Assembly (NCBI GenBank): GCA_964582875.1
Contig: CAZOTZ010000054.1
Coordinates: 1 to 10,782 of the forward strand
Length of the DNA stretch: 10,782 bases
Direction of reading: 5' to 3'
Source: JAADDV01 sp964582875
GTDB lineage: Bacteria > Aquificota > Aquificia > Aquificales > Hydrogenothermaceae
The position numbers and the translations under genes are program-made. The notes beneath the pieces are model-generated. The model ran no database searches. It was not told the DNA's origin and worked only from the letters and a program-made list of their open reading frames with translations. Positions 1 through 8,073 of this stretch are shown here, in pieces (position 1 is the stretch's first letter; the number at the start of each line of letters is the position of its first letter).

Positions 1-39
1 TTTTATGATTTATATCATATTGGATTTTTGTACAGGGTT

Positions 40-1320
40 TTAAATCAAGCCTGTCTGACAAAACTGAACAACTGTATTTAATAGATTTTCTCTGTATTTA
101 ATCAAAATGTCTTCATCTTCTTTCTTTACCTCAATACTGTTATATTCCAGACCTGCATGGGCAAGAAAATTTCTCTGGTCAATTTCATTAAAAGCTTTGT
201 TGTGAATTATTGTATTTAAAACTTGGTAGGTTTTACTTTCAAGACTGGAAAGTTTATCCTTTAAATCTGTCAGCTCCTTATCAATTAAAACTTCTAATTT
301 TTTATCATATGAAAAGAAATCATTATTTAGTTTTTTTAAATCATAAAGGGAAACTTCAGTTTTATGATTAACTATATCAGTTAAAAAATAACTGTGAAAA
401 AGTGCAAAACTGTATACTTTAAAGTTTCTGTTAAGTGAAATCAATCTGTTCACATTTAGAATGTTTTCTGTTTCTTCTACGTATATGTTTTTTTCAAATA
501 TGGAGTAATTTTCGTTAATAAAATTTTCCAGAGCAGTTAAATCTGGAAAAAAAGTGAATACTCCTAAAGGAATACCATTGAATATAGAACCTAAAAATGC
601 AGATATAGAGTTATAAGTTATAGATTTTTGTATAAGTTTACTGAGGTTTTTATTTATTTGGATTCTTTTACTATTTTCTAATTTTTTTGTATCAATTAGT
701 TCGTTATTTATTGATTTTTCCCTTAAAGGATTAGGAAGAATTGATGTTTTTTCTATAACATTTATTTTTGTCTTTTCCAATAAGTTAAAAGGAAAGGCAG
801 GGTCTGTATTATAAACGACTAACTTTATCTCTGAATACAGAGCAAGATTACCTAAAAGCTCTATCAGACCTTTATAAACTAATACAGGCATGTAATTTAC
901 GCCGTGGGTTATATCAAGGTGGACTTCTATTTGTGGAGTTTTTAAATTTTTAAATCTTTTGATGAATCTGTATAGGAAGGAATAATAATAATCCTGAGCA
1001 TTACCATAAAAGTGGGCTTCTTTTTTAGTATTTCTGTCTTGAAAATGTCCCACGCCGGGCAAGATTTCAACATCAAAATTACTAATACCAAAATCTTGAG
1101 CATATTTTTTTACTTTGTTCTCTGCATTTTTTCTAACTTCATTATAAGTTGTTCCTTCCTGACCTAATGTATCTGAAGCAACAATAATAGTATTGTCTGG
1201 ATTTATAACTTCCTGCAAAATTTTTAAGGAAGAACTGGATTTTATCGTTTTATTATCGTATTCATACTTTGTTTCTCTCCATCCTGCTGGGTCTCCCCAT
1301 GGAGCTACAAGTATTTTCAT
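40..1320 (-). CDS. csx1: Csx1-family CARF-HEPN ribonuclease (MJ1666 / DxTHG type), type III CRISPR ancillary effector
   Basis: Likely a cytoplasmic RNase switched on by cyclic oligoadenylate made by Cas10. The 426-aa protein opens with the typical MKILVAPWGDP strand of this group, carries the diagnostic CARF motif DITHG at residues 136-140 (Cas_DxTHG family), and ends with a HEPN domain whose RxxxxH active-site motif is RNFLAH at residues 383-388. Both the ligand-sensing and catalytic motifs are therefore intact. Length fits full-length CARF-linker-HEPN Csx1 proteins. The ATG overlaps the stop of the upstream nuclease gene as ATGA and is preceded by a good Shine-Dalgarno, AAGGAGAT, so translation is probably coupled. 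It is the last gene of the csm operon seen here and stands where csm6 often is. Known of the family: Csx1/Csm6 proteins degrade RNA non-specifically when bound by cA4 or cA6. Which ligand is used here cannot be read from the sequence. Confidence 0.93.
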   Translation of the reverse strand: MKILVAPWGDPAGWRETKYEYDNKTIKSSSSLKILQEVINPDNTIIVASDTLGQEGTTYNEVRKNAENKVKKYAQDFGISNFDVEILPGVGHFQDRNTKKEAHFYGNAQDYYYSFLYRFIKRFKNLKTPQIEVHLDITHGVNYMPVLVYKGLIELLGNLALYSEIKLVVYNTDPAFPFNLLEKTKINVIEKTSILPNPLREKSINNELIDTKKLENSKRIQINKNLSKLIQKSITYNSISAFLGSIFNGIPLGVFTFFPDLTALENFINENYSIFEKNIYVEETENILNVNRLISLNRNFKVYSFALFHSYFLTDIVNHKTEVSLYDLKKLNNDFFSYDKKLEVLIDKELTDLKDKLSSLESKTYQVLNTIIHNKAFNEIDQRNFLAHAGLEYNSIEVKKEDEDILIKYRENLLNTVVQFCQTGLI

Positions 1321-1952
1321 ACTGCAATCTCCTTTTTACCGTTTAGTTTTTCAAGTGTGTGAATAGTATTAAATGTTATCCATCTTATCCTTTGGTTTTC
1401 AATTGCTTTTTGTATAGCTTTTTCTCTCTGGGTTAATCTGGCTTTTTTACCTGTTTTTACTTCAATAAGTATTATCTCAAGGTTGTTAAAATCTTCTTCC
1501 TCAAGCCCTTTAAATGCTATAAAATCAACAGGTGTTCCTAAAAATCTAAGGTCTTTAGGATTTATTCCATGCTGGTCAAATATAAGTAGGGGAGCAAGGT
1601 GTTCTCCAACTTTTCCAATGATAGTGGAAGATGACTTTTTTATTGCGTCCTGTCTTATTCTTTTTTCTTCTTTTTGTATCCATTCTTTGAATTTTGTTCT
1701 GTATTCTTGCTCAAAAAGGTTTCTTAACTCTTTTTCTAAGACAAGTCTATCTTTTGCTTTGTATTCTTCTATTTTGTTTGCTATTACCTGATTCATGTTT
1801 TGGAGAATCTCATTTAGCTGTTTTTCTTTCTGTTCTTTTTCTTTTTGTAAAAACTCAAACAGCTTTTGCTGATTTTTTAGCTTGATTAATAAAAGTATAA
1901 GAGCAATGACTAAAACTACTAATATACCTGTTAATATCTGCATTTGTTCCAT
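1317..1952 (-). CDS. Membrane-anchored PD-(D/E)XK nuclease, Holliday-junction-resolvase-like, in the csm operon
   Basis: A 211-aa predicted endonuclease. Residues 5-23 form one strongly hydrophobic helix followed by lysines, so the anchor is probably N-out with the rest in the cytoplasm. Residues about 27-104 are charged and heptad-like, consistent with a long coiled coil. The C-terminal half has a PD-(D/E)XK core: GKVGEHLAP (E117), GTPVDFIAF (D143), ILIEVKTGK (E164 and K166), and a following TQREKAIQKAI helix (Q175). This layout resembles predicted secreted or membrane endonucleases distantly related to archaeal Holliday junction resolvases (COG4741 / Endonuc_Holl, recalled, not searched). 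It sits between csm5 (56 bp upstream) and csx1 (ATGA overlap), so it is very probably part of the operon. A strong Shine-Dalgarno, GGAGGG, lies 7 bases before the ATG. No CARF domain is visible, so how it would be activated is unknown. It could be an effector, a DNA-processing helper or a hitch-hiking housekeeping gene. Confidence 0.8.
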   Translation of the reverse strand: MEQMQILTGILVVLVIALILLLIKLKNQQKLFEFLQKEKEQKEKQLNEILQNMNQVIANKIEEYKAKDRLVLEKELRNLFEQEYRTKFKEWIQKEEKRIRQDAIKKSSSTIIGKVGEHLAPLLIFDQHGINPKDLRFLGTPVDFIAFKGLEEEDFNNLEIILIEVKTGKKARLTQREKAIQKAIENQRIRWITFNTIHTLEKLNGKKEIAV

Positions 1953-1956
1953 AAAT

Positions 1957-1997
1957 AAACCCTCCTTTTCTTTCTACAAACGCAATAAAGAGGGTTT
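1957..1997 (-). promoter_or_regulatory. Inverted repeat that can cover the Shine-Dalgarno of the nuclease gene
   Basis: In the csm5-nuclease gap the minus-strand RNA has AAACCCTC (1997 to 1990) and its exact complement GAGGGTTT (1964 to 1957), an 8-bp perfect stem with a 25-base loop that could add a few A-U pairs. The 3' arm contains most of the GGAGGG Shine-Dalgarno of the nuclease. The repeat is seen directly; the idea that it limits ribosome access is inference. A weak attenuator is an alternative, but no clear U-tract follows. Confidence 0.35.
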
Positions 1998-2008
1998 TTC
2001 TGACAGGA

Positions 2009-3196
2009 TTATCCTGCAGCTAATAACACACACCATCCTAAAAGTTCGTTGTCTATGGTTAATTTTCTTGATTTGTTTGGAAATTCTTCATATCCTTTAT
2101 GAACCAAATATTTGTAAGCTTTTGAATATAGCTCTTTGTCCAATTCTTTAACCAGTAAGTTTATAGTTGTGCTTAAAAATCCTTGGTGTTTACCGAGTCT
2201 AATTAGTATATAACCTTTTTCTACTCCGCTTTCTGCTAATTTTTTCCTCTGCTCAAGTTTGTTTATTATTCTTGATTTTTCTTCTGGGTTTAGCTGTGAT
2301 GTTTTTTTGAAATATTTAATGTCAGCATTAATTGAAGCAATTGCAAAGTCAGAGCAGGACTCTCTAATCTTTTTTAAACCAAGGTATTTATAAGTCTGTG
2401 GAAAGATTTTTCTATGTTCTTCATGAAATGGAACTCTTAAGTCAACTATAAACTCTGAACCTGCTTTTACAAGCTCATGTGGTTCTTCAAAATGTCTTGA
2501 TACTCCAAGGGCTGTTATGTCCTTGATTGTTAAAACCTCTTCTGGATTTTTCAGGTCTGAGTCTGAGATAAGGAAAACTTTTAATATATCTTTTTTAGCG
2601 TCATTTTCATAAAAATCTCCTCTAAAGGCAAAATTTTCCCATCTTGAGGACATTTTTTTAAATTCGTTTTGTATTTTTTTCTTTTTTTCTCTTTCATCTC
2701 TATAATCTTTTACATTTATACAGTTTTCATACTCTTTTAGGAATTTTTGTTTAAGCTTTTCATCTTCTTTGAATTTGTCTTTTAGTATTTTATAAAAAAC
2801 TGCTGTTCTTATTGCTCCTTTTATTTCTGTTCCGGGAATGTAAACTTTGCCGTTTTGTTTTATAAATTCCCAGATTGGTTTGTATTCTGTGATATTTTGT
2901 CTTGTGTTTCTATCAAATCTTTGTCTTTTTATTTCTCCTTTAAAATCTACCGTATATTCTGGCTCAACATTAATTCTAAAGCTTGACAATATGTCTCCTA
3001 AACTTTTGTTTAATGGGTTTCTTTCTATCTGAGCTGTCAGATTTAGCAGTTTTTGATGGTTGTCTTTGAGGCTTCTAACTACTTTGTCAAAGCTGTATAT
3101 TTTTATTTTTCCGTTTTCATAAGCATAAGACCAGTTGCTTATCTGCTCTCCACTTCCTATGTGAACAGGTGATAAGGTGACAAGTTTATACTTCAT
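2009..3196 (-). CDS. csm5: Csm5, RAMP subunit of the type III-A Csm complex
   Basis: A 395-aa RAMP (RNA-recognition-fold) protein expected to cap the crRNA 3' end of the Csm complex. The N-terminus has the family pattern SPVHIGSG around residues 9-16, followed by YIPGTEIKGAIR, a typical RAMP substrate-loop segment. Towards the C-terminus lies IRLGKHQGF, the Gly-rich region usual for Csm5. Its ATG overlaps the csm4 stop as ATGA, and AGGAGG lies 7 bases upstream inside csm4. Position after csm4 and size both match Csm5. Known from the family: it helps crRNA maturation and has no identified catalytic residues for target cleavage. The identity is well supported by motif and order; no oddity seen. 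Confidence 0.93.
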   Translation of the reverse strand: MKYKLVTLSPVHIGSGEQISNWSYAYENGKIKIYSFDKVVRSLKDNHQKLLNLTAQIERNPLNKSLGDILSSFRINVEPEYTVDFKGEIKRQRFDRNTRQNITEYKPIWEFIKQNGKVYIPGTEIKGAIRTAVFYKILKDKFKEDEKLKQKFLKEYENCINVKDYRDEREKKKKIQNEFKKMSSRWENFAFRGDFYENDAKKDILKVFLISDSDLKNPEEVLTIKDITALGVSRHFEEPHELVKAGSEFIVDLRVPFHEEHRKIFPQTYKYLGLKKIRESCSDFAIASINADIKYFKKTSQLNPEEKSRIINKLEQRKKLAESGVEKGYILIRLGKHQGFLSTTINLLVKELDKELYSKAYKYLVHKGYEEFPNKSRKLTIDNELLGWCVLLAAG

Positions 3197-4140
3197 CTGT
3201 TTTCCTCCTGAATAAATAAAGGAAAGGCTAAGCCATATTGGTATATAGGGATTTCATTTATCTCTTTTGCTTTGTAAAATTGACCGTAGAATCTTTTAGG
3301 AGTTTTAACTTTTAGCACAGAGCCTTCTTTGAGATATAAAACTTTATCTTTCCAGATATCTACCTTTTTAAAGCTGTAGTTGTTATCTACTGCTCCCTGA
3401 AAGGTAAAAATTTCATAAAAGCTGTCTGATAGGTTATAGGTTGCCGGTTCAGGAATAAAGGGAGATAAAGAGATAAATCTATCATTCTGATTGTTGAAAT
3501 ATTTTTCTATTTCTGAAAACTCTTTAAACTCTCCAAAAATAACTCTTCCATACCCAACAGACCTGTTTCCTCCAAGTCCTATGTCTTGAATCAGAGAAAG
3601 GGCTGATTTAATTTCTTCTAATTTTTCATCTTCAATGGCTATCAGTAGATAAAACTCCTTCACAGCTGTAATTTCTTCAAAGAATAGCTCTCCAGAGCCT
3701 TCTGTAGAACCTGTAACTCTATCAATAGATGCGTGGGGAATTATGTTTCTTTCGTAAAGGTCGGACTTTCCTACAGATTTTTTGTCAAGTTCTCTGTGCA
3801 GTTCATATTCGTTTTTTATCTTACCTTCTAAAACTTTAATCAGGACATCAAGAGGAATGTAATTTATTTTCTTTAGTTTTTTGTGGTCTAAGGAGTTGTC
3901 TTCTACTCTTAATGGCTTCAGGTGCGGTCTTGGGAAAAGATAATTCCCATCTGTTTTCGGAAGTAATGAGCTTACCAAGAAAGGCGGATTTTCAGATAGA
4001 TACTGGTTTAGTAGCTGGTTCAGTTTGTCTTCCCCGTAAAGAAGTCTGTAAGCCCAGCATATTCCACCAAAGATTGTGTAAGAGGAGGGATAATCTCTAA
4101 AGATGGATACTGGTGCTGCGTCTACTCTGTATATCTTCAT
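3193..4140 (-). CDS. csm4: Csm4, RAMP subunit of the type III-A Csm complex
   Basis: A 315-aa RAMP protein that in this family binds the crRNA 5' handle and joins Cas10 to the Csm3 backbone. Visible marks are the N-terminal MKIYRVDAAPVSIFRDYPSS strand, the segment IPHASIDRVTGSTEGSGELF in the middle, and the Gly-rich GLGGNRSVGYGRV loop that is characteristic of Csm4 and Cmr3-like proteins. The start lies 3 bases after the csm3 stop, with a weak GGTGG Shine-Dalgarno, so translation likely depends on ribosomes leaving csm3. It overlaps csm5 at the other end. The gene order and glycine loop make the call firm. Confidence 0.93.
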   Translation of the reverse strand: MKIYRVDAAPVSIFRDYPSSYTIFGGICWAYRLLYGEDKLNQLLNQYLSENPPFLVSSLLPKTDGNYLFPRPHLKPLRVEDNSLDHKKLKKINYIPLDVLIKVLEGKIKNEYELHRELDKKSVGKSDLYERNIIPHASIDRVTGSTEGSGELFFEEITAVKEFYLLIAIEDEKLEEIKSALSLIQDIGLGGNRSVGYGRVIFGEFKEFSEIEKYFNNQNDRFISLSPFIPEPATYNLSDSFYEIFTFQGAVDNNYSFKKVDIWKDKVLYLKEGSVLKVKTPKRFYGQFYKAKEINEIPIYQYGLAFPLFIQEENR

Positions 4141-4143
4141 AGT

Positions 4144-4962
4144 TTAACCACCATTAGGCAGATTTTTTACTTTGTCAAACTTATTTATTAATTCTTCTAC
4201 TGTCTCAAAAGGTAGGGAAGGAATTTCTTTATCTGGTCTTATATAACTGTCTTTGTCTTTGAACGATACTGTTATCTTTTCAAATTTTACTCTTCCATTT
4301 CCTCTTGAACCCCCTCCCCCTAAATAGTTATCCTCAAGTCTTTTCATTCCTTCAAACACGATTTTTAATCTTTCGTGGTCTTTATCATCAAAAACTTCAT
4401 ATATTATCTCAACTTCAAATTTAGAACCAGCTGGAACTCTTTCTTGCTGTCTGGGATTTGCTGTGGAAGTTATCCTATCTATTGCGTTTTCTGTTTTTAT
4501 CTCTGTGTATAGCCCTGCTCCCAGTTCTTCTTCCCATTTTTGTATTGTATCTGCAGTTGGATAGGCATCAAAAAACTTTATTCTTACGGGACCTGCTTTG
4601 ATATTTCCTGAATCTTTTGCTCCTACACCAAAAATTACTGCAACATCAGATAGGGTACCGTCATCTAACGTATATTTTATTTTTCCTTCTATTTCACCTT
4701 TATCGTTTGGTTTTGCTTCAACCAATCCATATCTCCACTCAAGTAAACTTCTTATTTTTCCTTTGAGAGAAGAGCCGGGAATGTAAGGCATGCCTTCCTT
4801 TATTTTTCTTCCGTCTGGCAGGTTTATAGAAACTGGAACTTTTATAACAGGGTTATCAATTCCTCCTATCTCAAAACTTTCCTTTGAACCTCCAATGTGA
4901 AGACCAGTGATGCATATAAGATTTGCTTTTATCGTGTAAACACCTTTAAACTGAAAGTTCAT
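4144..4962 (-). CDS. csm3: Csm3, backbone RAMP and target-RNA nuclease of the Csm complex
   Basis: A 272-aa Csm3/Cas7-type subunit that forms the repeated filament along the crRNA and cuts target RNA at 6-nt intervals. The N-terminal segment TGLHIGGS is followed by GGIDNPVIK. Its Asp at residue 36 aligns by motif with the catalytic D33 of Streptococcus thermophilus Csm3, so the RNase should be active. YIPGSSLKGKIR and the C-terminal GGGGSRGNGRV loop are also typical. It is longer than the roughly 220 residues of the well-studied Csm3, with extra residues between D36 and the IPGSSLKGK motif and a longer middle region around residues 120-165. A strong AGGAGGG Shine-Dalgarno precedes the ATG, in the 15-bp gap after csm2. 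Confidence 0.95.
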   Translation of the reverse strand: MNFQFKGVYTIKANLICITGLHIGGSKESFEIGGIDNPVIKVPVSINLPDGRKIKEGMPYIPGSSLKGKIRSLLEWRYGLVEAKPNDKGEIEGKIKYTLDDGTLSDVAVIFGVGAKDSGNIKAGPVRIKFFDAYPTADTIQKWEEELGAGLYTEIKTENAIDRITSTANPRQQERVPAGSKFEVEIIYEVFDDKDHERLKIVFEGMKRLEDNYLGGGGSRGNGRVKFEKITVSFKDKDSYIRPDKEIPSLPFETVEELINKFDKVKNLPNGG

Positions 4963-4977
4963 TTTTGACCCTCCTTT

Positions 4978-5421
4978 TTATTCGTACTGTTTGTTGTATG
5001 CAACAATTGCCGTCATAAAGTCTTCAAAGGCTTTAAAGTCGTTTTTATCAGAGCTGTCTTTAAGTTTGTCTAAGCAAGCGATTAATAATTCATAAAAATT
5101 TTTGGGCATTAAATCTCTTCCCTGTGCATAGGCAAGTTTAGGATAAAGGAGATATAGTTCTGTGTTGTCCGTTGTTATTTCCTTTTTCCTTTTTTCGCAG
5201 ATATCTCTAACTTCAGCAAATATTTTTCTTAGTTGGGAGGTTTTCAGCTCTGGGATTCTCCTATCTTGTTTGTGCTGGTCTTTCAATTGACGGGTAATTC
5301 TATCAGCCCAACCATCTGGTGGAGCAAATACTTCTGGTTTTAAAACTTCTGAAAGCTTGCGAGCTTGAGATATCTTGTTTTTTATTAGTGTTATTTCATC
5401 CTGATGTAGGTGATTTCCCAT
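4978..5421 (-). CDS. csm2: Csm2, small helical subunit of the Csm complex
   Basis: A 147-aa, mostly helical, charged protein. The stretch LKTSQLRKIFAEVR and the later LLYPKLAYAQGR followed by FEDFMTAIVAYNKQY near the C-terminus are the usual Csm2 signature, including the conserved Tyr-Pro-Lys-Leu-Ala block. Csm2 forms the inner small-subunit filament that contacts target RNA; no catalytic role is known. It lies between cas10 (53-bp gap) and csm3, exactly the expected place, and has a near-perfect AAGGAGGT Shine-Dalgarno 7 bases before the ATG. This is the strongest ribosome site in the operon, fitting a subunit needed in several copies. Confidence 0.92.
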   Translation of the reverse strand: MGNHLHQDEITLIKNKISQARKLSEVLKPEVFAPPDGWADRITRQLKDQHKQDRRIPELKTSQLRKIFAEVRDICEKRKKEITTDNTELYLLYPKLAYAQGRDLMPKNFYELLIACLDKLKDSSDKNDFKAFEDFMTAIVAYNKQYE

Positions 5422-5474
5422 AACCCAACCTCCTTTTTAAATTAAAAAACTACTTTTGCCTATATTTATGACAT

Positions 5475-8054
5475 CTATTTTCTTGTTTTTAAGGAAGCAT
5501 AGTTAACGATAAATGTTAACGATTTAAAGTTGTTTTTATCTAATAAAAATTTTGCAATCTTTTCCTTTAGCTCTTCATTTTTGATATTTCTCGCTACATA
5601 ATACTGGGCATAGGGATAAAACATAGGATTTTCTTCTTTAGAGTAAGGGAATAAAATACCTGTTTCTGCACTGTCTCTGTCTTTCAAAAACTGTTCTTTC
5701 AGTCTGTGGACAGCATATATAAATCCTCTTTGAAGTTTACTATCTTTGATGTAATTTACCCATTCCTGAGCTATATTTTTAACTTCTTCAAGTCTGTCCC
5801 AAACGAACAAGTCTCCCATTATACATATTCTGTTTCTTCCGCTATCTTTGGCTTTTTTTTCAGCATTACCTGCAATGTCTGCACTCACTCTGATAGGGAA
5901 TTTTGGTTTAGTCTGAACATAACCTGCTGATATTGTTACATTAGGATTATTACAGGTATATCTTTTAAACTCTTCCCAGATTTTTACAGCTAAATCCACT
6001 CCTTTATCCCATGGTGATACAATAAATACATCATCTCCACCAGAATACAGAATATAAAACAGATTTTTTATTTTTGGTTTTTGTGGGTGTTTTTCTGTTA
6101 AATCATCACATATTCTGTTTAGATAACCAGAAAAGAACAGGTCTAATGTTCTGCTTAATGTTGCAATTCTTGATATTGATATTTTATTTCCAAGACCATT
6201 GCTGAATAACTTTCCAAGATTGTCAACGTCCATTCTGAGAATACCTATCCTCTCATCGCCGTCAGACTGTTTAGCTAAATATGTAAATGGAGCTATCTGA
6301 CCTTTGTGTATTGTTTCTTCTTCTTCAGTCTCTTCAGGGGATAAATCTTCTAAAGCTTCAGGAACGGTCTTTCCTATAAACTTAAAGCCAGTAGAGTTTT
6401 CTTCAAATTCTGTATCATTTATTTTGAGAATTTCTGTTATTTGAGGATTGTTTGCTAAATCTTTTAATTCTTTTTCGTCAGTTATTAGATAAACAGCTCC
6501 GAACTCTTTAAAGCTGATAATCTTTTTTCCATCTATAGACTTTCTGGAAAAAGCTAATAACTGTGTTCTGGGCAGATAATGACCTATATCTTTGAATTTT
6601 GAACATATATCACATATCTCTTCATCTCCTGTCAAATTTTCATCTATCAGGTATGTCTGACATACAGGACATCTCTTTTTGTTGGAATGTATGCTGTTAG
6701 ACCTTTTGTTCAGATACTCAAATATTTTTCCTGTTTCTATCAGATTTGAAAATTTTTGTTTTTTTGCATTGTCTAAACTTTCGTTTAGTTTGTTTAAAAC
6801 TGTGCTGTAATCTTCCATCATCTCAACGGGAGAGTATTCATACATGCCTACAGACAGACCAATGTCAGCTTCAAACTTTTCTGACAAAAATTTGTTTATT
6901 TTTTCTTTTATTTCGGATAGTTTTTTCCTATTTTCTTCAGTATTTGCAACTATAATCTCAAATATTCCTCCACCGCTATAAAGCAGATTTGACAGTGGAT
7001 ATTCAAGCTGATTTATGATGTATCTGGAGAGGATTTCCCACAGCATTACAATATAAAAACTTCTACCTCTCAGAACTTTGGCTGTGCCACCTTTTCCCTG
7101 ATAAACCCGGTATATAAATTTTTGTATTCCGCTGATATCTGCTTTCAGATGGAGAATTATCTTTTTGTCTCGGAAATTTTCTTTAAATGTGTTCAAACTA
7201 CTCTGGGTAAAAGCAGAAGGGTCATAATCGTAAAAGATAGATGCTACTGCAGACAAAACCCTTGAATGGTCAAAAAGAGATATGTCTGGATAGTGTTTTC
7301 CGTAATTTTCTTTGTCGTAGGTTGAAGCTGGAATACACCACAGATATTTATAAAACAGGTGGTATATTAGACTGAAAACCCTTTCTGGATTTTCTGAAAA
7401 TTTTAGTTTTGAATTTTTTAGTTTTTGATTAAACTCTTCAACAAATTTCTCCCAGTGTTCAGAGTAAGAACCTAAAACTTTTTCTTTTGATTTGCTTTCT
7501 TTTTCTATATCAACAAATGCATTTTCTAAATCAATGGGGAATATGTCCTCAGATAAGTTTAAAGGAGCAACTTTATAAAAATAATTCTTCTTTTTGTAGT
7601 CCTTCCCAATGTTTAAGTTCTCAAAAATACTTCTAAGTCTTGGATTTTCCTCTGCAAATTTTTCAAATGCCTTTCTGTCCTGTTCAGAGATATAATCAGT
7701 ATTTAATTCCATAGGAATGTCTTCCCTTTCTGATGAGGAAACCCAGTCGGCTTTTTGCATTAAATACTGAAAGTTATTTTTTGGTTTATGATGGTAAACT
7801 CCTTCTATTATTACTTCAATCTCATCAGGAGAAAATGTAGAACTTAATCCTTCGTTTAGCTCTGATTTTACTGCTATGTATGAATACAGTGCATGCTGAT
7901 AACCAAACTCTTTTGAATATACATCTTTGTTTAAAAGTTGATGAAATTCTTGTGGCACATTTTCTTTTTTGGGATTTGCCCTTTGATAAAACTTCCCTAT
8001 GTCGTGGAACAGGCCGGCTAAGGCTATAAGATACTTCTCTTTTTTTCCTCCCAT
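5475..8054 (-). CDS. cas10: Cas10/Csm1, HD nuclease and cyclic oligoadenylate synthase of type III-A CRISPR
   Basis: The 859-aa large subunit of the Csm complex. Domains in order: N-terminal HD domain with FHDIGKF (H17, D18) and further His at GYQH (H54) and YHHKP (H88, H89); first Palm domain with ADISGIQKF near residues 305-313 and a degenerate SGGG at 360-363; a four-Cys zinc site (C462, C465, C481, C484); second Palm domain with the intact cyclase motif YSGGDD at 670-675; and a helical C-terminal domain. Both enzymatic centres look complete, so ssDNA cleavage and ATP conversion to cyclic oligoadenylate are expected, both triggered by target RNA. The chosen ATG places the HD motif at residue 17, as is usual, and follows a GAGGGGTG ribosome site. 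It is the first gene of the operon and has its own candidate promoter. Confidence 0.97.
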   Translation of the reverse strand: MGGKKEKYLIALAGLFHDIGKFYQRANPKKENVPQEFHQLLNKDVYSKEFGYQHALYSYIAVKSELNEGLSSTFSPDEIEVIIEGVYHHKPKNNFQYLMQKADWVSSSEREDIPMELNTDYISEQDRKAFEKFAEENPRLRSIFENLNIGKDYKKKNYFYKVAPLNLSEDIFPIDLENAFVDIEKESKSKEKVLGSYSEHWEKFVEEFNQKLKNSKLKFSENPERVFSLIYHLFYKYLWCIPASTYDKENYGKHYPDISLFDHSRVLSAVASIFYDYDPSAFTQSSLNTFKENFRDKKIILHLKADISGIQKFIYRVYQGKGGTAKVLRGRSFYIVMLWEILSRYIINQLEYPLSNLLYSGGGIFEIIVANTEENRKKLSEIKEKINKFLSEKFEADIGLSVGMYEYSPVEMMEDYSTVLNKLNESLDNAKKQKFSNLIETGKIFEYLNKRSNSIHSNKKRCPVCQTYLIDENLTGDEEICDICSKFKDIGHYLPRTQLLAFSRKSIDGKKIISFKEFGAVYLITDEKELKDLANNPQITEILKINDTEFEENSTGFKFIGKTVPEALEDLSPEETEEEETIHKGQIAPFTYLAKQSDGDERIGILRMDVDNLGKLFSNGLGNKISISRIATLSRTLDLFFSGYLNRICDDLTEKHPQKPKIKNLFYILYSGGDDVFIVSPWDKGVDLAVKIWEEFKRYTCNNPNVTISAGYVQTKPKFPIRVSADIAGNAEKKAKDSGRNRICIMGDLFVWDRLEEVKNIAQEWVNYIKDSKLQRGFIYAVHRLKEQFLKDRDSAETGILFPYSKEENPMFYPYAQYYVARNIKNEELKEKIAKFLLDKNNFKSLTFIVNYASLKTRK

Positions 8055-8073
8055 GGCACCCCTCTCGTGGATT

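Noticed and set aside
4..19. AT-only-like stem TATGAT-TTAT-ATCATA after csx1
   Set aside because: Six weak base pairs with no T-run on the minus-strand side; not convincing as a terminator, and not part of a CRISPR repeat because nothing recurs.
1483..1791. Plus-strand open frame opposite the nuclease gene (102 codons)
   Set aside because: It is antisense to a motif-rich gene, its translation has low-complexity Ser/Phe/Leu composition, and no ribosome site precedes it.
5502..5523. Two copies of GTTAACGAT 13 bases apart near the 3' end of cas10
   Set aside because: They lie inside the coding region for the C-terminal FIVNYASL segment, in a normal codon context; chance repetition is the simplest reading.
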